A DNA stretch of 64,000 bases. Source: Firmicutes bacterium HGW-Firmicutes-11 (GTDB lineage: Bacteria > Bacillota > Clostridia > Peptostreptococcales > Anaerovoracaceae). The notes beneath the pieces are model-generated. The model made no database searches and was not told the DNA's origin. It worked only from the letters and a program-made list of their open reading frames with translations. This document shows, piece by piece, positions 14,774-26,288 of the stretch. Position numbers and translations under genes: made by a program. The DNA lies in assembly GCA_002840285.1 (NCBI GenBank), contig PHAE01000005.1, positions 1-64,000 on the forward strand, given 5' to 3'. Position 1 is the first letter of the stretch, and each line of letters starts with the position of its first letter.

Positions 14774-16121
14774 AGAACCTTATCCTGATCGGCTTGCCAG
14801 GCAGTGGCAAGACTACGCTAGGCAGAGAGCTTGCGTTTTCCACCGGCAGGCAGTTTATCGACTTGGATGATATCATCCAGCAGACGGATGGTCGTACGGT
14901 GGAAGAAGTGTTTCGTACCGAAGGAGAAGCGGGATTTCGAGATCGGGAAACCGCTGCGATTCGAGAACTGACTAACCAAAAGAGAGCAGTCATCGCCTGT
15001 GGGGGAGGAGTCGTCCTCAAACAGGAAAATATAAAAATGCTATCCTCCGGAGGTCTGATGTTATACCTTGATCGTCCGGTCGAGATGATCCTGGCAACCG
15101 TCGATTTGTCGGATCGGCCATTGCTTCGGGACGATCCCTGTCGACTCTTCCAACTTCAGAGAGAGAGGCGCCATCTGTACGAGGAGGCTGCGGATTTTGT
15201 CATTGGATGCATCAGTGAGAAGGAGGCCCTTGCGGAAGCGATCAGAATCAGCAAAATGGAGGAAACCGATCTTCGTCTGGCCGTCATTGGAGACCCGATT
15301 TCCCACAGTCGCTCTCCGGAGATCCATACGCCGATCCTAGAGGATTTCTACAACAGCGTTAGCTACTCCAGGCTTCATGTGAAGGCGGATCATCTACAGA
15401 CATTTCTTGCTGAAGCCAAAAGCTTGGGATTGCAAGGATTCAATGTGACGATGCCTCACAAGCAGACGATCGTTTCGCTGCTTGATCGTGTGGACCCGGA
15501 TGCCGCAGCCGTCGGTGCCGTCAACACGGTAGTGCGAACAGACGGCGGGTGGGAAGGATCCAGCACGGATGGAACAGGGTTCGCGACCGCATTGCTGGAG
15601 ATGGGTCGGACATTGACCGATAGTAAAGTCACGATCATAGGCACCGGCGGAGTTGCAGCCACCTTGGCGTTGAGAGCCGCCTGGGACAAAGCGCTGGAAG
15701 TTCGGATCCTGGGTCGAGATATTGAAAAGGCGAACCGGCTTGCTGCTCTGACAAATGAGATCACCGGATCGATGGTCGCTGTTTCCGGCAGATTCGATCC
15801 ACATTCTTCGATCAAGCAATCTGCCGATATCATGATCAACGCGACACCGATGGGCATGACCGGAACCGGGAGCGATTTTCCGGGATTTGACTTTTTGAAC
15901 GGGTTGAAAGCGGGAACCCTACTCTGCGATCTCGTCTATGAACCAATAAATACTAGGTTGTTAGCAGAAGGCAGACGCAGAGGTCTCGAAACCATGGGCG
16001 GGTTGTCGATGCTTGTCTATCAAGCGCTGGAGGCAGACAGGAGATTCACCGGAACCGGCATCGCAAGAAGCAAAGCCAGTCGAAGAGCAATGGAATACCA
16101 AAAGCAGAAAGGAATGGAAAT

Positions 16122-16125
<4 letters not shown>
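14770..16125 (+). CDS. Fused shikimate kinase / shikimate dehydrogenase
   Basis: A single 451-aa chain combines two pathway steps. The first 165 or so residues are shikimate kinase (P-loop [32 protein letters not shown]). From about residue 174 it is shikimate dehydrogenase AroE ([26 protein letters not shown] with the catalytic Lys, [18 protein letters not shown](P) loop [22 protein letters not shown]). ATG 14770 has GGAG seven bases upstream and overlaps the aroC stop by 4 bp; ATG 14764 is too close to it. The kinase-dehydrogenase order is inverted relative to the chemistry (AroE acts before AroK). Confidence 0.93.
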
Positions 16126-17144
<1,019 letters not shown>

Positions 17145-17148
17145 GAGT

Positions 17149-18276
17149 ATGAACAAAAACGAAAGCATGAAACATCTGCGAGATGACCTGGATCGGATCG
17201 ACCGGGACCTGCTGTCCCTGTTTCAGGAGAGAATGGAAAAGATCGATCAGGTGGCAGAAATCAAACGACGGGACAACATTGCGATCACCGACGAGGCTAG
17301 AGAAAAAGAAATCGTAGAGCGGGCATTGGGGTTGACAAATCCGGACATCAGCGGAGAAGTCACGACCTACGTCCGAACGATTCTTGGCCTATCCAAATTC
17401 AGACAAAGAAAACTCCTCTTTGATCTTTCGGAGGATCCACTCCTCCCACCGCCGACCGAACCGGTCACACGGGATCAGGCTGTCGCATTCCAGGGAGTTG
17501 CCGGCGCATGGGGAGAACTGGCAGCTTTGAACCTCTATCCGGATGCGGAAAAAACCGGTTTGGAAAGCTTCGAGGAAGTATTTGCAGCCGTGAAAGAAAA
17601 CCGGGTCCATTATGGGATCTTGCCGATCGAAAATTCCAGGACAGGAGCCATCGGAGAAGTTTATGACCTTCTGAGGAAATATGGATGTTACATCGTCGGC
17701 CAGACTTGGGTCCAGGCAAAGCACTGCTTGATGGCACTGCCCGGCACTAAAATCGAAGACATCAGAGAAGTCCATTCTCATCCGGAAGGATTTCGCCAAT
17801 GCAGTCAGTTTCTGAGAAAACGGTCCTGGGACCTGACCGCAAGCCGAAATACTGCGGTAGCCGCAAAAATGGTATCAGAAAAGCAAGAAAAGAGACTTGC
17901 TGCGATCGGATCCGCAAGAGCAGCGGAACTATATGGGCTTACTGTGATCACCCATGACATCATGGATGATCCGGGCAATAAAACAAGGTTCATCGCAATT
18001 GCATCCCGGCCGGAATACGACGAGACATGCGATACAGTGAGTCTAACGTTCCGAACAGCCAATCGTGCAGGCGCACTCTGCGAAGTCTTGTTTCACTTCA
18101 TGGCGGCAGGGATCAATCTGACCCGAATCGAGTCCCGTCCCATGCTCGGAGGGAAGTTTTGCTTCTTTGCTGATGTGGATGGAAACGTTCTGGAAGAGTT
18201 CGTTGCCAGAGGGATCCGTCATGCGGCGGCAGCAGGGAGCTACATGGAGGTTCTTGGCTGTTTCCGTTCAATCTAG
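17149..18276 (+). CDS. pheA: Bifunctional chorismate mutase / prephenate dehydratase (P-protein)
   Basis: This 375-aa protein takes chorismate to phenylpyruvate, committing the operon to phenylalanine. Residues 5-95 are an AroQ chorismate mutase (LDRIDRDLLSLFQERM), 105-285 the dehydratase (GVAGAWGE, PIENSRTGAIGEVYDLL, GNKTRF), and the last 80 an ACT domain with GALC and ESRP, the Phe-binding motifs, so end-product inhibition is expected. ATG 17149 has GAGAGGA eight bases upstream. No tyrA and no dehydroquinase gene are in the operon. Confidence 0.97.
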   Translation: MNKNESMKHLRDDLDRIDRDLLSLFQERMEKIDQVAEIKRRDNIAITDEAREKEIVERALGLTNPDISGEVTTYVRTILGLSKFRQRKLLFDLSEDPLLPPPTEPVTRDQAVAFQGVAGAWGELAALNLYPDAEKTGLESFEEVFAAVKENRVHYGILPIENSRTGAIGEVYDLLRKYGCYIVGQTWVQAKHCLMALPGTKIEDIREVHSHPEGFRQCSQFLRKRSWDLTASRNTAVAAKMVSEKQEKRLAAIGSARAAELYGLTVITHDIMDDPGNKTRFIAIASRPEYDETCDTVSLTFRTANRAGALCEVLFHFMAAGINLTRIESRPMLGGKFCFFADVDGNVLEEFVARGIRHAAAAGSYMEVLGCFRSI

Positions 18277-18306
18277 TGGCCAATGAAGGATCCGATATGC
18301 TATAAT
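18277..18306 (+). promoter_or_regulatory. Promoter of tdk
   Basis: TGGCCA (18277-18282), 18 bp, then TATAAT (18301-18306) with an extended TGC. It starts right after the pheA stop codon. Confidence 0.6.
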
Positions 18307-18364
18307 GATTTGGACCTTCGGGAAGATCCGGAGAGTTGAATCTGCAGGAAGCGAGGTAGTGTCC

Positions 18365-18943
18365 ATGGCGCAGTTGTACTATCGATACAGCACGATGAAC
18401 GCCGGCAAATCCATCGAACTCATCAAGGTGGCATATAATTATGAAGAACGTGGGAAACGGGTTCTCGTCCTTGTTCCCGGAGTGGATGATCGCTTCGGCG
18501 TCGGCATCGTGGCTTCGAGGATCGGTGTCAGCAGAGAAGCCATCAGCATCAACGATGAAACGAATCTTCTGAAGCTGTTTATGGATGAAAATGAAACGAC
18601 GATAATCGATTGCGTACTGGTGGACGAGTGCCAATTCTTGCAGAAGCATCACGTTCAGGAATTAGTGGAGATCGTAGACAGTTACGACACCCCCGTGCTG
18701 GCATACGGCTTGAAGAATGACTTTAAAAACGAACTGTTTGAGGGCTCGTATTACATGCTTGTGTACGCGGACAAAATCGAAGAGATCAAGACGATCTGCT
18801 GGTGCGGACGAAAGGCCACGATGGTGGCCCGTGTCGTAGACGGGAAGTTCGTAAAGACCGGAGAACAGATCGTGATCGGCGGAAACGACATGTACGTCTC
18901 CCTTTGCAGAAAGCACTACAACGACGGGAGACTTGGCGAATAA
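18365..18943 (+). CDS. tdk: Thymidine kinase (type II)
   Basis: This 192-aa salvage enzyme phosphorylates thymidine. It has the P-loop-like [13 protein letters not shown], the DECQFL Walker B, the [15 protein letters not shown] lasso region and zinc-binding CWCGRKA with a later C-R-K-H. An in-frame ATG 60 bp upstream lies at the predicted start of transcription, so ATG 18365 with GAGGT seven bases upstream is chosen. Its last 28 bp overlap the end of the convergent radical SAM gene. Confidence 0.95.
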   Translation: MAQLYYRYSTMNAGKSIELIKVAYNYEERGKRVLVLVPGVDDRFGVGIVASRIGVSREAISINDETNLLKLFMDENETTIIDCVLVDECQFLQKHHVQELVEIVDSYDTPVLAYGLKNDFKNELFEGSYYMLVYADKIEEIKTICWCGRKATMVARVVDGKFVKTGEQIVIGGNDMYVSLCRKHYNDGRLGE

Positions 18944-19836
18944 AGCGCGGATCCCTGAAAGGTGCCTCTCCGCTTGAATTCCTGTTGGATCCCATTGAGA
19001 ACGGAGCGCTTGTCCAGGCACCAAAGAGGAGCGATCAGTGAATCTTCCGGAGCGTCGCCGGTAAGACGATGCACGGTGATCCCTTGAGGCAGACGTTCCA
19101 GAGCATCGACGATGAGTGAAATGTACTGGTCTTTTTCGAGCATTTGAATCTTCTGCTCCGGCCAACTTGCTATCTCGGTCCCCTTCATTACATACAGTTG
19201 ATGGAACTTGATCCCAAAGGGGGAACAGGCCGCAACATGATCGACGGAAGCCATCATATCGTCTCTCGTTTCGCCGGGAAGACCAAAGATAAGATGAACG
19301 ACCGTCCGGATCCCCCGATCGGAAAGATCCAGAATCGCCTGATCGAATACGGACGTGGGATAACAGCGATTGATGAGATCCCCGGTATCGTCCCTGATGG
19401 TTTGCAGGCCGAGTTCGACCCACAGAAAGGTTGATCGGTTCAGTTCGGAAAGCAACTCCAGCACTTCAACTGAGAGGCAATCCGGTCGCGTGGCGATCGC
19501 AAGACCGATCACTCCCGGATAGGAAAGTGCTTCTTCATAGCAGTGGCGCAAGCGCTCAACAGACCCATACGTATTGGTGTGGCTCTGAAAATAGGCAATG
19601 TATTTCCCGGATGGCCATTTGCCGGACAGCAACGCGATCTGCTCCGGGATCGTCCCAGCAAAGTGACCGGAACCGTCGTCTCCACAATAGACGCATCCGC
19701 CGGTGCCGACCCGGCCATCCCGGTTGGGGCAGGTGAAACCGGCATCCAGGGACAACTTGCTGATCTGGCAACCGAATTCCTGCCGGAGATAAGTACCTAT
19801 CGTATTGAAATGTCTGCTTCCGAATGGATTTTCCAT
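18916..19836 (-). CDS. TIGR01212-family radical SAM protein (YhcC/YtqA-like)
   Basis: This 306-aa protein opens with [36 protein letters not shown] and carries the family's expanded iron-sulfur motif, [17 protein letters not shown], in place of CxxxCxx[31 protein letters not shown] and HLIFGLPGE follow, with the [10 protein letters not shown] region near the C-terminus. The substrate is unknown. The longest frame starts 63 bp earlier, but homology begins at ATG 19836. It is divergent from queH with only 61 bp between starts, and its 3' end overlaps tdk. Confidence 0.88.
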   Translation of the reverse strand: MENPFGSRHFNTIGTYLRQEFGCQISKLSLDAGFTCPNRDGRVGTGGCVYCGDDGSGHFAGTIPEQIALLSGKWPSGKYIAYFQSHTNTYGSVERLRHCYEEALSYPGVIGLAIATRPDCLSVEVLELLSELNRSTFLWVELGLQTIRDDTGDLINRCYPTSVFDQAILDLSDRGIRTVVHLIFGLPGETRDDMMASVDHVAACSPFGIKFHQLYVMKGTEIASWPEQKIQMLEKDQYISLIVDALERLPQGITVHRLTGDAPEDSLIAPLWCLDKRSVLNGIQQEFKRRGTFQGSALYSPSLPSL

Positions 19837-19846
19837 AACCACATGA

Positions 19847-19852
19847 TATAAT
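19847..19852 (+). promoter_or_regulatory. -10 box for queH-asnA
   Basis: TATAAT, 45 bp before the queH start, in the divergent gap. No convincing -35 box is seen. Confidence 0.4.
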
Positions 19853-19897
19853 AACACGTTGTCGACGTAAAGAGATTCTGCGAAAAGGATGACTTCC

Positions 19898-20488
19898 ATG
19901 AGAGAAAAACCGAAGCTGTTACTTCATACCTGCTGCGGTCCCTGCAGCACATCGGTGGTGGAGCGGCTGGCAGCGGAATACCATATTGCCCTGTTTTTCT
20001 ACAATCCAAACATTACAGATCCGGAGGAATACGCGAAGCGGATCACTGGAGAGATCCAGTACCTGCAATGCTATAATCGATCGGTGAATGCAGAAGACAG
20101 GATCGAACTGCTGGAAGGAAGCTATGATCCGGACTCCTTTCGCAGCGCGGTCGTCGGATTGGAGGATGAACCAGAGGGTGGAATGCGGTGCATGACTTGT
20201 TACAAACTTCGACTTGCCCGAACCGCAGAGACGGCAAAAGAGAAAGGATTTGATGCTTTTTCTACGACCCTCTCCGTCAGCCCCCATAAAAATCACAGTT
20301 GGATCTGCCAGATCGGCAACGAATTGGCTTCTGGTCAGGACCCTGTCTTTCTTGGAGACGACTTTAAAACAAAGGGTGGCTACCAGCGATCCATCGAACT
20401 CGCAAAAGAAATTGGACTCTATCGGCAAAACTACTGCGGATGTGAGTTTTCAAAAAATGAGCAATTGAAAAGGAGAACAACAAAATGA
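19898..20488 (+). CDS. queH: Epoxyqueuosine reductase QueH
   Basis: This 196-aa enzyme is the non-orthologous replacement for QueG and performs the last step of queuosine synthesis in tRNA. It has the cysteine pairs expected for its iron-sulfur centre: HTCCGPCS near the N-terminus, MRCMTCYKLRL in the middle and NYCGCEFS at the end. ATG 19898 has AAGGA eight bases upstream; the earlier ATG at 19889 overlaps that site. It overlaps asnA by 4 bp. Confidence 0.93.
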   Translation: MREKPKLLLHTCCGPCSTSVVERLAAEYHIALFFYNPNITDPEEYAKRITGEIQYLQCYNRSVNAEDRIELLEGSYDPDSFRSAVVGLEDEPEGGMRCMTCYKLRLARTAETAKEKGFDAFSTTLSVSPHKNHSWICQIGNELASGQDPVFLGDDFKTKGGYQRSIELAKEIGLYRQNYCGCEFSKNEQLKRRTTK

Positions 20489-21495
20489 GCAAACTGATCT
20501 TGCCTCCCGGATATGAACCGGTACTTGACGTGATGGAGACCCAAAGAGCGATCAAAAAAATCAAAGACTTTTTCCAACAAGAGTTAGCTTACGGACTGCA
20601 ATTGCGACGCGTATCCGCACCGTTGCTGGTGGACCCTGCCAAAGGTCTGAATGATAACCTGAACGGCATTGAGCGTACCGTGAGCTTCACCGTCAAAGAT
20701 ATGAAGGAAAAAACAGCGGAAGTTCCTCAGTCTCTTGCCAAATGGAAGCGCTATGCACTTGCTCAGTACGGCATTGAAATCGGCAAAGGGATATACGCTG
20801 ACATGAATGCCTTACGCAGAGATGAAGATCTGGACAACCTGCATTCGATCTATGTCGACCAATGGGACTGGGAAAAAGTCATAACGAAAGAAGACCGTAA
20901 CGAAGCATATCTGAAAGAAACGGTTTTGACGATCTATAGCGCAATCAAAAACCTCGGAGATTACGTCAACCGTCTGTATCGGAACCTGCGAACAGAATTG
21001 CCCAACGAGATCACATTCATCACTAGCCAGGAGCTCGAGGACCGTTACCCTGAACTGACTCCAAAAGAGAGAGAAGATGCGATCACCCGCGAATGCAAAG
21101 CGGTGTTCATCATGAAGATCGGCGGAAAACTCGCCTCCGGAGAAAAACACGACGGGCGGGCACCGGATTACGACGATTGGGATCTCAACGGCGACATCAT
21201 TCTGTGGAGCGATGTTTTGGAATGCGCATTTGAGATATCTTCGATGGGGATCCGTGTGGATGAGGACTCTCTGGTCACCCAGTTGGAAGAAGCCGGTGCA
21301 ATGGACCGACTCGGCCTGGAATTCCACCAGGGCATCACTGAAAAAAGATTGCCATACTCCATCGGCGGCGGCATCGGACAGTCCCGCCTCTGCATGTATT
21401 TTCTCCGCAAAGCTCATATCGGAGAAGTGCAATCTGCACTCTGGCCTTCGGAAATGATCGAGGTCTGCAGAGAAAACAAGATTTATCTTCTGTAA
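20485..21495 (+). CDS. asnA: Aspartate-ammonia ligase
   Basis: This 336-aa enzyme makes asparagine from aspartate, ammonia and ATP. It is related to class II aminoacyl-tRNA synthetases. Visible motifs: LQLRRVSAPLLVD, GLNDNLNGIERTVSF, AQYGIEIGKGIYADMNALRRDE, VDQWDWE and the C-terminal GGGIGQSRLCM. Start ATGA overlap with queH. Confidence 0.97.
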   Translation: MSKLILPPGYEPVLDVMETQRAIKKIKDFFQQELAYGLQLRRVSAPLLVDPAKGLNDNLNGIERTVSFTVKDMKEKTAEVPQSLAKWKRYALAQYGIEIGKGIYADMNALRRDEDLDNLHSIYVDQWDWEKVITKEDRNEAYLKETVLTIYSAIKNLGDYVNRLYRNLRTELPNEITFITSQELEDRYPELTPKEREDAITRECKAVFIMKIGGKLASGEKHDGRAPDYDDWDLNGDIILWSDVLECAFEISSMGIRVDEDSLVTQLEEAGAMDRLGLEFHQGITEKRLPYSIGGGIGQSRLCMYFLRKAHIGEVQSALWPSEMIEVCRENKIYLL

Positions 21496-21511
21496 TCGGC
21501 CGGAGGCCACA

Positions 21512-23527
21512 ATGGAGTATATCGACCTGATCATCGACAACAGCAGCGACCAGACCGACCGTTTGTACACATACGGATCGGAACTCCCCGGCCTTGTGCC
21601 GGGGAGCAAGGTCGCTGTTTCCTTTTCTACCGGAAATCGGAAGAAAAACGCTTATGTTCACAGTGTGGCCGAGCCGCCGGACAAGAAGATCAAGGGTTTG
21701 AAATTCATCGAGGAAGTGGACGAGACCGAAGCACTCCCTTCCGATGGGATCGCTGTAGTCGACTGGATGCGTAGCCGGTATTTCTGTCGGAGGATCGATG
21801 CAGTGAAGTGCTTTGCTCCATCCGGAAGTCCGCCGAAACGAACCCGTGCAGCTACCACATTGTTTGACATCGAAGCCACCAGAAAGACCGCACCGGAACC
21901 GACGAGTGAACAAAAAGCCGGGATCGAAGCGATCCTTCCTTACATAAAGCGTAAGGAGCACAGGATCTTTTTGCTTCATGGCGTCACCAGCAGCGGCAAA
22001 ACGGAAATCTATCTAAGGATCATTCAGGAGTGTGTGGAGCAAGGTCGCACCGCCATCATGCTGGTGCCGGAAATCGCCTTGACGACCCAGACGATCCGGC
22101 GCTTTTTTGAGCGGTTCGGCGGGGAACCGCTGGCAGTGCTTCACAGCAAGTTGTCACTCGGAGAACGCTATGAGCAGTGGAAGAAGATCAAGGATGGACT
22201 GGTGCCGATCGTCGTCGGTGCTCGTTCAGCAGTCTTTGCGCCCCTTGAAAACATCGGAGCGATCATCGTGGATGAGGAACACGAAACCTCATATAAATCA
22301 GACATGACACCAAAATATGATACGATCGAAGTGGCATCGAAGCGAGCCGCTCTGCACGACGCTGTTCTGGTTCTGGGGAGCGCCACTCCATCGATGGAAA
22401 GTTTGTATCACGCAGAACAGGGCGATTATCAAAAAATTGTCTTGACAGAGCGCTTCAACCTGACACCTCTTCCCTCTGTCGAGATCATCGATATGAGGAA
22501 GGAACTGCAGGAAGGAAATAAAAGCATTTTTAGCCGGGAGCTTTATCGACAAACCTCACAGGAACTTGCCGCAGGGAAGCAGGTCATCTTTTTTCTGAAT
22601 CGTCGCGGGTACTCCACATTCCTGTCGTGCCGGAACTGCGGTTACGTCATGAGCTGTGAGTCCTGCGGGATCTCAATGACCTATCACAAAGCGGAGGCTC
22701 AGGCGGTATGTCATTATTGTGGAAAGAAAGAAATCGTTCCTCCCGCATGTCCCTCTTGTGGAAGCAGATACCTGAAGCACTTCGGTACCGGAACAGAAAA
22801 AGTCGAAGAGATGGCAAGACAGACCTTCCCGAATGCGTCGATCGACCGATTGGATATGGATACGGCGAAACGGAAAGGCAGTGCGGATCAGATCCTCCGC
22901 CGATTTGGAAAAGGAGAGACTCAGATCCTGATCGGAACCCAATTGGTTGCCAAGGGTCTTGATTTTGAACATGTTGGTTTGGTCGGCATTCTGTCCGCAG
23001 ATCTGTCTCTCAACATCCCGGACTACCGGTCTCCGGAGCGAACGTTTCAACTGATCACCCAATCCTCGGGGCGGGCCGGGAGAGGAGACAGCCCGGGTCG
23101 TGTGTTGATTCAGACATACAGTCCGGAGCACTATGCGATCCAGGCGGCATCTGGGAACGATCACGACGGGTTTTACCGACAGGAACTGGAAACGCGACGA
23201 AACATAGGGTACCCACCCTTCAGCGATCTGATACGGATCGTTCTTGGAGCGGCCGAAGAAGAAGAATCGGCACAAGGCATAGAAAAGATACGGCATTTGC
23301 TGCAGCGAAAGGTAGGAAGCGACCGCGCACCGCAGATCCTGGGACCGCGTCCTGCTCCGCTGGCCAAAGTCAATGAATTGTACCGGCATCAAATATTGAT
23401 CAAAGCTTACCCGGGTGAATGGGAAATTTTCAAAAACGCGATTTGGGAAATCAAAGAAAAGGTAATAAAAGAGAAAAGCAAGGAATGGACGTTGTCCATC
23501 GACGTCAATCCCTTTGGATTTTTATAA
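21512..23527 (+). CDS. priA: Primosomal replication-restart helicase PriA
   Basis: This 671-aa helicase restarts collapsed replication forks. An N-terminal DNA-binding region (DRLYTYGSELPGLVPGSKVAVSF) is followed by superfamily 2 motifs: LHGVTSSGKTEIY (Walker A), VDEEHE (Walker B), LGSATPS, and QLVAKGLDFEHVGLVG with SSGRAGRG. Between them four CxxC pairs bind zinc (CRNCGYVMSCESC, CHYCGKKE, CPSCGSRYL). It is shorter than Bacillus subtilis PriA (about 800 aa), mainly in the N-terminal half. It starts the operon that runs to rpe. Confidence 0.96.
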   Translation: MEYIDLIIDNSSDQTDRLYTYGSELPGLVPGSKVAVSFSTGNRKKNAYVHSVAEPPDKKIKGLKFIEEVDETEALPSDGIAVVDWMRSRYFCRRIDAVKCFAPSGSPPKRTRAATTLFDIEATRKTAPEPTSEQKAGIEAILPYIKRKEHRIFLLHGVTSSGKTEIYLRIIQECVEQGRTAIMLVPEIALTTQTIRRFFERFGGEPLAVLHSKLSLGERYEQWKKIKDGLVPIVVGARSAVFAPLENIGAIIVDEEHETSYKSDMTPKYDTIEVASKRAALHDAVLVLGSATPSMESLYHAEQGDYQKIVLTERFNLTPLPSVEIIDMRKELQEGNKSIFSRELYRQTSQELAAGKQVIFFLNRRGYSTFLSCRNCGYVMSCESCGISMTYHKAEAQAVCHYCGKKEIVPPACPSCGSRYLKHFGTGTEKVEEMARQTFPNASIDRLDMDTAKRKGSADQILRRFGKGETQILIGTQLVAKGLDFEHVGLVGILSADLSLNIPDYRSPERTFQLITQSSGRAGRGDSPGRVLIQTYSPEHYAIQAASGNDHDGFYRQELETRRNIGYPPFSDLIRIVLGAAEEEESAQGIEKIRHLLQRKVGSDRAPQILGPRPAPLAKVNELYRHQILIKAYPGEWEIFKNAIWEIKEKVIKEKSKEWTLSIDVNPFGFL

Positions 23528-23538
23528 AGGAGCGAACC

Positions 23539-24018
23539 ATGGCATTGAGAAACATTGTGACAGAAGGCGATGAGATCCTCGAAAAGAAAGCAAAAAAAGT
23601 TGAGACGATCAATGAACGAATCCATATGATCCTGGATGATATGTTGGAGACGATGCATGCGAGCAACGGCATCGGGATCGCCGCCCCACAGATCGGCGTT
23701 CTTCGGCGTATGTTCCTGGTGGAGTTGGATGACCGTCTGATCGAGATGATCAATCCGGAAATTCTGGAAACTTCCGGCGTCCAGGTCGGGGAAGAGGGCT
23801 GCTTGAGCGTCCCCGGCTGCATCGGCACAGTTGAACGACCGGCGTACATTCGAATGGCCGGGCTGGATCGAAATGGAGAACGGTTCGAAGTGGAAGGCAC
23901 CGAGTTGTTGGCGGTGGCCCTGGCACATGAGTACGATCATCTGGAAGGCATTCTTTTTGTACAAAAGGCAAAAGACATCATCGAAGTCGATGAAGCGTCC
24001 GATGATCAAAGAGTGTGA
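23539..24018 (+). CDS. def: Peptide deformylase
   Basis: This 159-aa metalloenzyme removes the formyl group from nascent chains. The three family motifs are present: GIGIAAPQIG, EGCLSVPG and HEYDHLEG (HExxH). ATG 23539 has AAAGGAG six bases upstream; the 40-residue longer frame overlaps priA. It is followed by fmt after 7 bp, giving the pair that adds and removes formyl-Met. Confidence 0.97.
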   Translation: MALRNIVTEGDEILEKKAKKVETINERIHMILDDMLETMHASNGIGIAAPQIGVLRRMFLVELDDRLIEMINPEILETSGVQVGEEGCLSVPGCIGTVERPAYIRMAGLDRNGERFEVEGTELLAVALAHEYDHLEGILFVQKAKDIIEVDEASDDQRV

Positions 24019-24025
24019 GGCGCCA

Positions 24026-24961
24026 ATGAACATCATTTATATGGGGACGCCGGAATTTGCAGTAGCCCCGTTGCGGGCTCTGGTTGAGGCAGGACATAAG
24101 ATCCAGATGGTCATTTCCCAGCCGGACCGTCCCAGAGACCGAGGAAAAAAAATACAGCCGACTCCAGTTGCGGCAGCAGCTGCTGAACTTGGCTTGCCCT
24201 TACTTCAACCGGCGTCGATCAAGAATGACGTCGAATTGGAAGCGCGACTGAGAACACTGTCGCCGGACGTCATCATTGTGGTGGCTTACGGCAAGCTGCT
24301 CCCAGTCTCTTATCTTTCGCTTCCCCGCTACGGTTGTGTCAATATCCACGGCTCGCTTCTTCCCCGGCATCGGGGAGCGGCTCCGGTGCAGCACTCTATT
24401 TTAGCTGGCGATGAGGAAACCGGTGTCACACTGATGTATCTTTCGGAAGGAATGGATGAGGGAGATATGATAGTTTCCCGGGCAACTAAAATCGAGACCA
24501 AGTCAGCAGGAGAGCTTTTACAGGAACTGTCTCATCTAGGGGCTTCCTTGCTGACCGATACTCTGCCGGCCATTGAACAAGGGACAGCAGCAAGAAGTCC
24601 ACAAGATCCTGCCCTTGCCACATACGCCCCCATGCTGACGAAACAGGATGGACATGTAGAATTCAAAAAAGGCGCAGTGCATGCGGAACGGCAGATCCGG
24701 GCAATGGATCCCTGGCCGGGGGCCTTCGTTTACTATAAAGAAGACAGGATGAAGCTTCTGAAAGCCATCGTTCTTCCCGAAACGGGCAAAGGAGACAAAA
24801 CTCCCGGACAGATTCTCTCTGTGAGCGACGCCGGACTTGATATCCAGACATCGTCCGGAATCCTGCGCGTCACCAAAATCCAGATGCCGGGGAAACGCCC
24901 CATGGAAGTTTCCGATCACCTCAAAGGGAATCAGTTTGAAATCAACTGTGTTTTAAGGTAG
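24026..24961 (+). CDS. fmt: Methionyl-tRNA formyltransferase
   Basis: This 311-aa enzyme formylates initiator Met-tRNA. It starts with MNIIYMGTPEFAV and contains the catalytic NIHGSLLPRHRGAAPVQ region and the DEGDMI motif of the formyltransferase domain, followed by the C-terminal OB domain (RAMDPWPGAFVYY). Homology begins at ATG 24026, and the upstream frame overlaps def. Confidence 0.97.
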   Translation: MNIIYMGTPEFAVAPLRALVEAGHKIQMVISQPDRPRDRGKKIQPTPVAAAAAELGLPLLQPASIKNDVELEARLRTLSPDVIIVVAYGKLLPVSYLSLPRYGCVNIHGSLLPRHRGAAPVQHSILAGDEETGVTLMYLSEGMDEGDMIVSRATKIETKSAGELLQELSHLGASLLTDTLPAIEQGTAARSPQDPALATYAPMLTKQDGHVEFKKGAVHAERQIRAMDPWPGAFVYYKEDRMKLLKAIVLPETGKGDKTPGQILSVSDAGLDIQTSSGILRVTKIQMPGKRPMEVSDHLKGNQFEINCVLR

Positions 24962-24994
24962 AATAAATAGGAAAAGAAGCAGGAAGGGATAGCT

Positions 24995-26278
24995 ATGGAT
25001 AACAATCGAAAAATCGCATATTTGGTATTGATGGACATCGAAGACAAAAAGGCCTATTCCCACCTCGCATTGAATTATCACCTTGCCGTTGGAAAGCCAT
25101 CTTCGGAAGCATTCGTCCGCAAACTGGTCTACGGTGTTCTTGAAAACAAAATCTATCTGGATTACATCATCGATCAATTTCTCGATTCACCCTCAAGCAA
25201 GCTGCAATCCAGCGAGCGAACCATACTACGGATGGGCATTTATCAGCTGGACAACATGGATTCGGTACCGGATTACGCTGCCGTGAAGGAAAGTGTGACC
25301 CTGGCCAAACGATATGCCAAGGGCCGGGACGGCATGGTCAACGGGATCCTCCGCAATTATGTACGTGAGAAGGGGCGGGTCGTATTTCCTGACAAGGAAA
25401 CCGACATTGTAGGATATCTGTCAGTGATGCATTCGTACGCACCCTGGATCGTTTCTTTGTGGCTGGGAGAATACGGCAAAGAAACAACGGAAGAACTCAT
25501 GATTGCCGGCAATAAGACGCCGGACCTGATGATACGACATAATCGCTTGCGCACGACGAAAAGCGAACTTCACCGGAGACTGGAAGCAAAGGGCTATGAG
25601 GTCTCGGTCGGAAGACTTGCAAAGGATGCCCTGCATGTGAAAGGCAGCGCTTTGCTTCGCGACAATCTGTATCAGGATGGCATGTTTTCCGTACAGGACG
25701 AAAGTTCCATGGTAGTCGTTTCTATCCTGGATCCACAGCCTGGTGAAACCATCGTGGACGTTTGCGCCGCGCCGGGAGGGAAAGCGGTCTATATCGCTGA
25801 ATGTATGGACAACCGCGGTATCGTGTATGCTCAGGATCTGTATAAAAAGAAGATCGAGTTGATCAAAAAGGAAGCAGAACGTGTCGGAGTCAATATCCTG
25901 GAGCCCCGCACCTGGGATGCGACAAGGACAGACGGATCGCTGGAAGAAATCGCAGATCGAGTTTTGGTTGACGCTCCCTGCTCCGGATTGGGAGTCGTTC
26001 GTCGAAAACCGGAAATCAAATACAAAGAGTGGGACTCGGAAATAGACAAGCTTCCCGACATTCAACTGGCAATACTTTCGGCATCTTCAAGATATGTGAA
26101 GAGAGGCGGTATTTTGGTCTACAGCACCTGCACGATCAATCCGGCAGAAAACCAGAAGGTGGTCAACGCATTTTTAAAGGACCACAGTTACTTCGTAGTT
26201 GAGGATTCGATCCAGCTTATGCCACACATCAATGATACGGACGGATTCTTTATCTGCAGGATGCGAAGGAACGACTGA
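24995..26278 (+). CDS. rsmB: 16S rRNA m5C967 methyltransferase RsmB
   Basis: This 427-aa protein has an N-terminal NusB-like RNA-binding domain (KLVYGVLENKIYLDYII, SERTILRMGIYQLD, VNGILRNY) and a C-terminal SAM methyltransferase domain with CAAPGGKAVYIAE, VDAPCSGLGVVRRKPEIK (catalytic Cys) and YSTCTINPAEN (second Cys). The order rsmB-stp-prkC is conserved, although rlmN, often between rsmB and stp, is missing here. Confidence 0.95.
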   Translation: MDNNRKIAYLVLMDIEDKKAYSHLALNYHLAVGKPSSEAFVRKLVYGVLENKIYLDYIIDQFLDSPSSKLQSSERTILRMGIYQLDNMDSVPDYAAVKESVTLAKRYAKGRDGMVNGILRNYVREKGRVVFPDKETDIVGYLSVMHSYAPWIVSLWLGEYGKETTEELMIAGNKTPDLMIRHNRLRTTKSELHRRLEAKGYEVSVGRLAKDALHVKGSALLRDNLYQDGMFSVQDESSMVVVSILDPQPGETIVDVCAAPGGKAVYIAECMDNRGIVYAQDLYKKKIELIKKEAERVGVNILEPRTWDATRTDGSLEEIADRVLVDAPCSGLGVVRRKPEIKYKEWDSEIDKLPDIQLAILSASSRYVKRGGILVYSTCTINPAENQKVVNAFLKDHSYFVVEDSIQLMPHINDTDGFFICRMRRND

Positions 26279-26288
26279 GGAGAGGTTT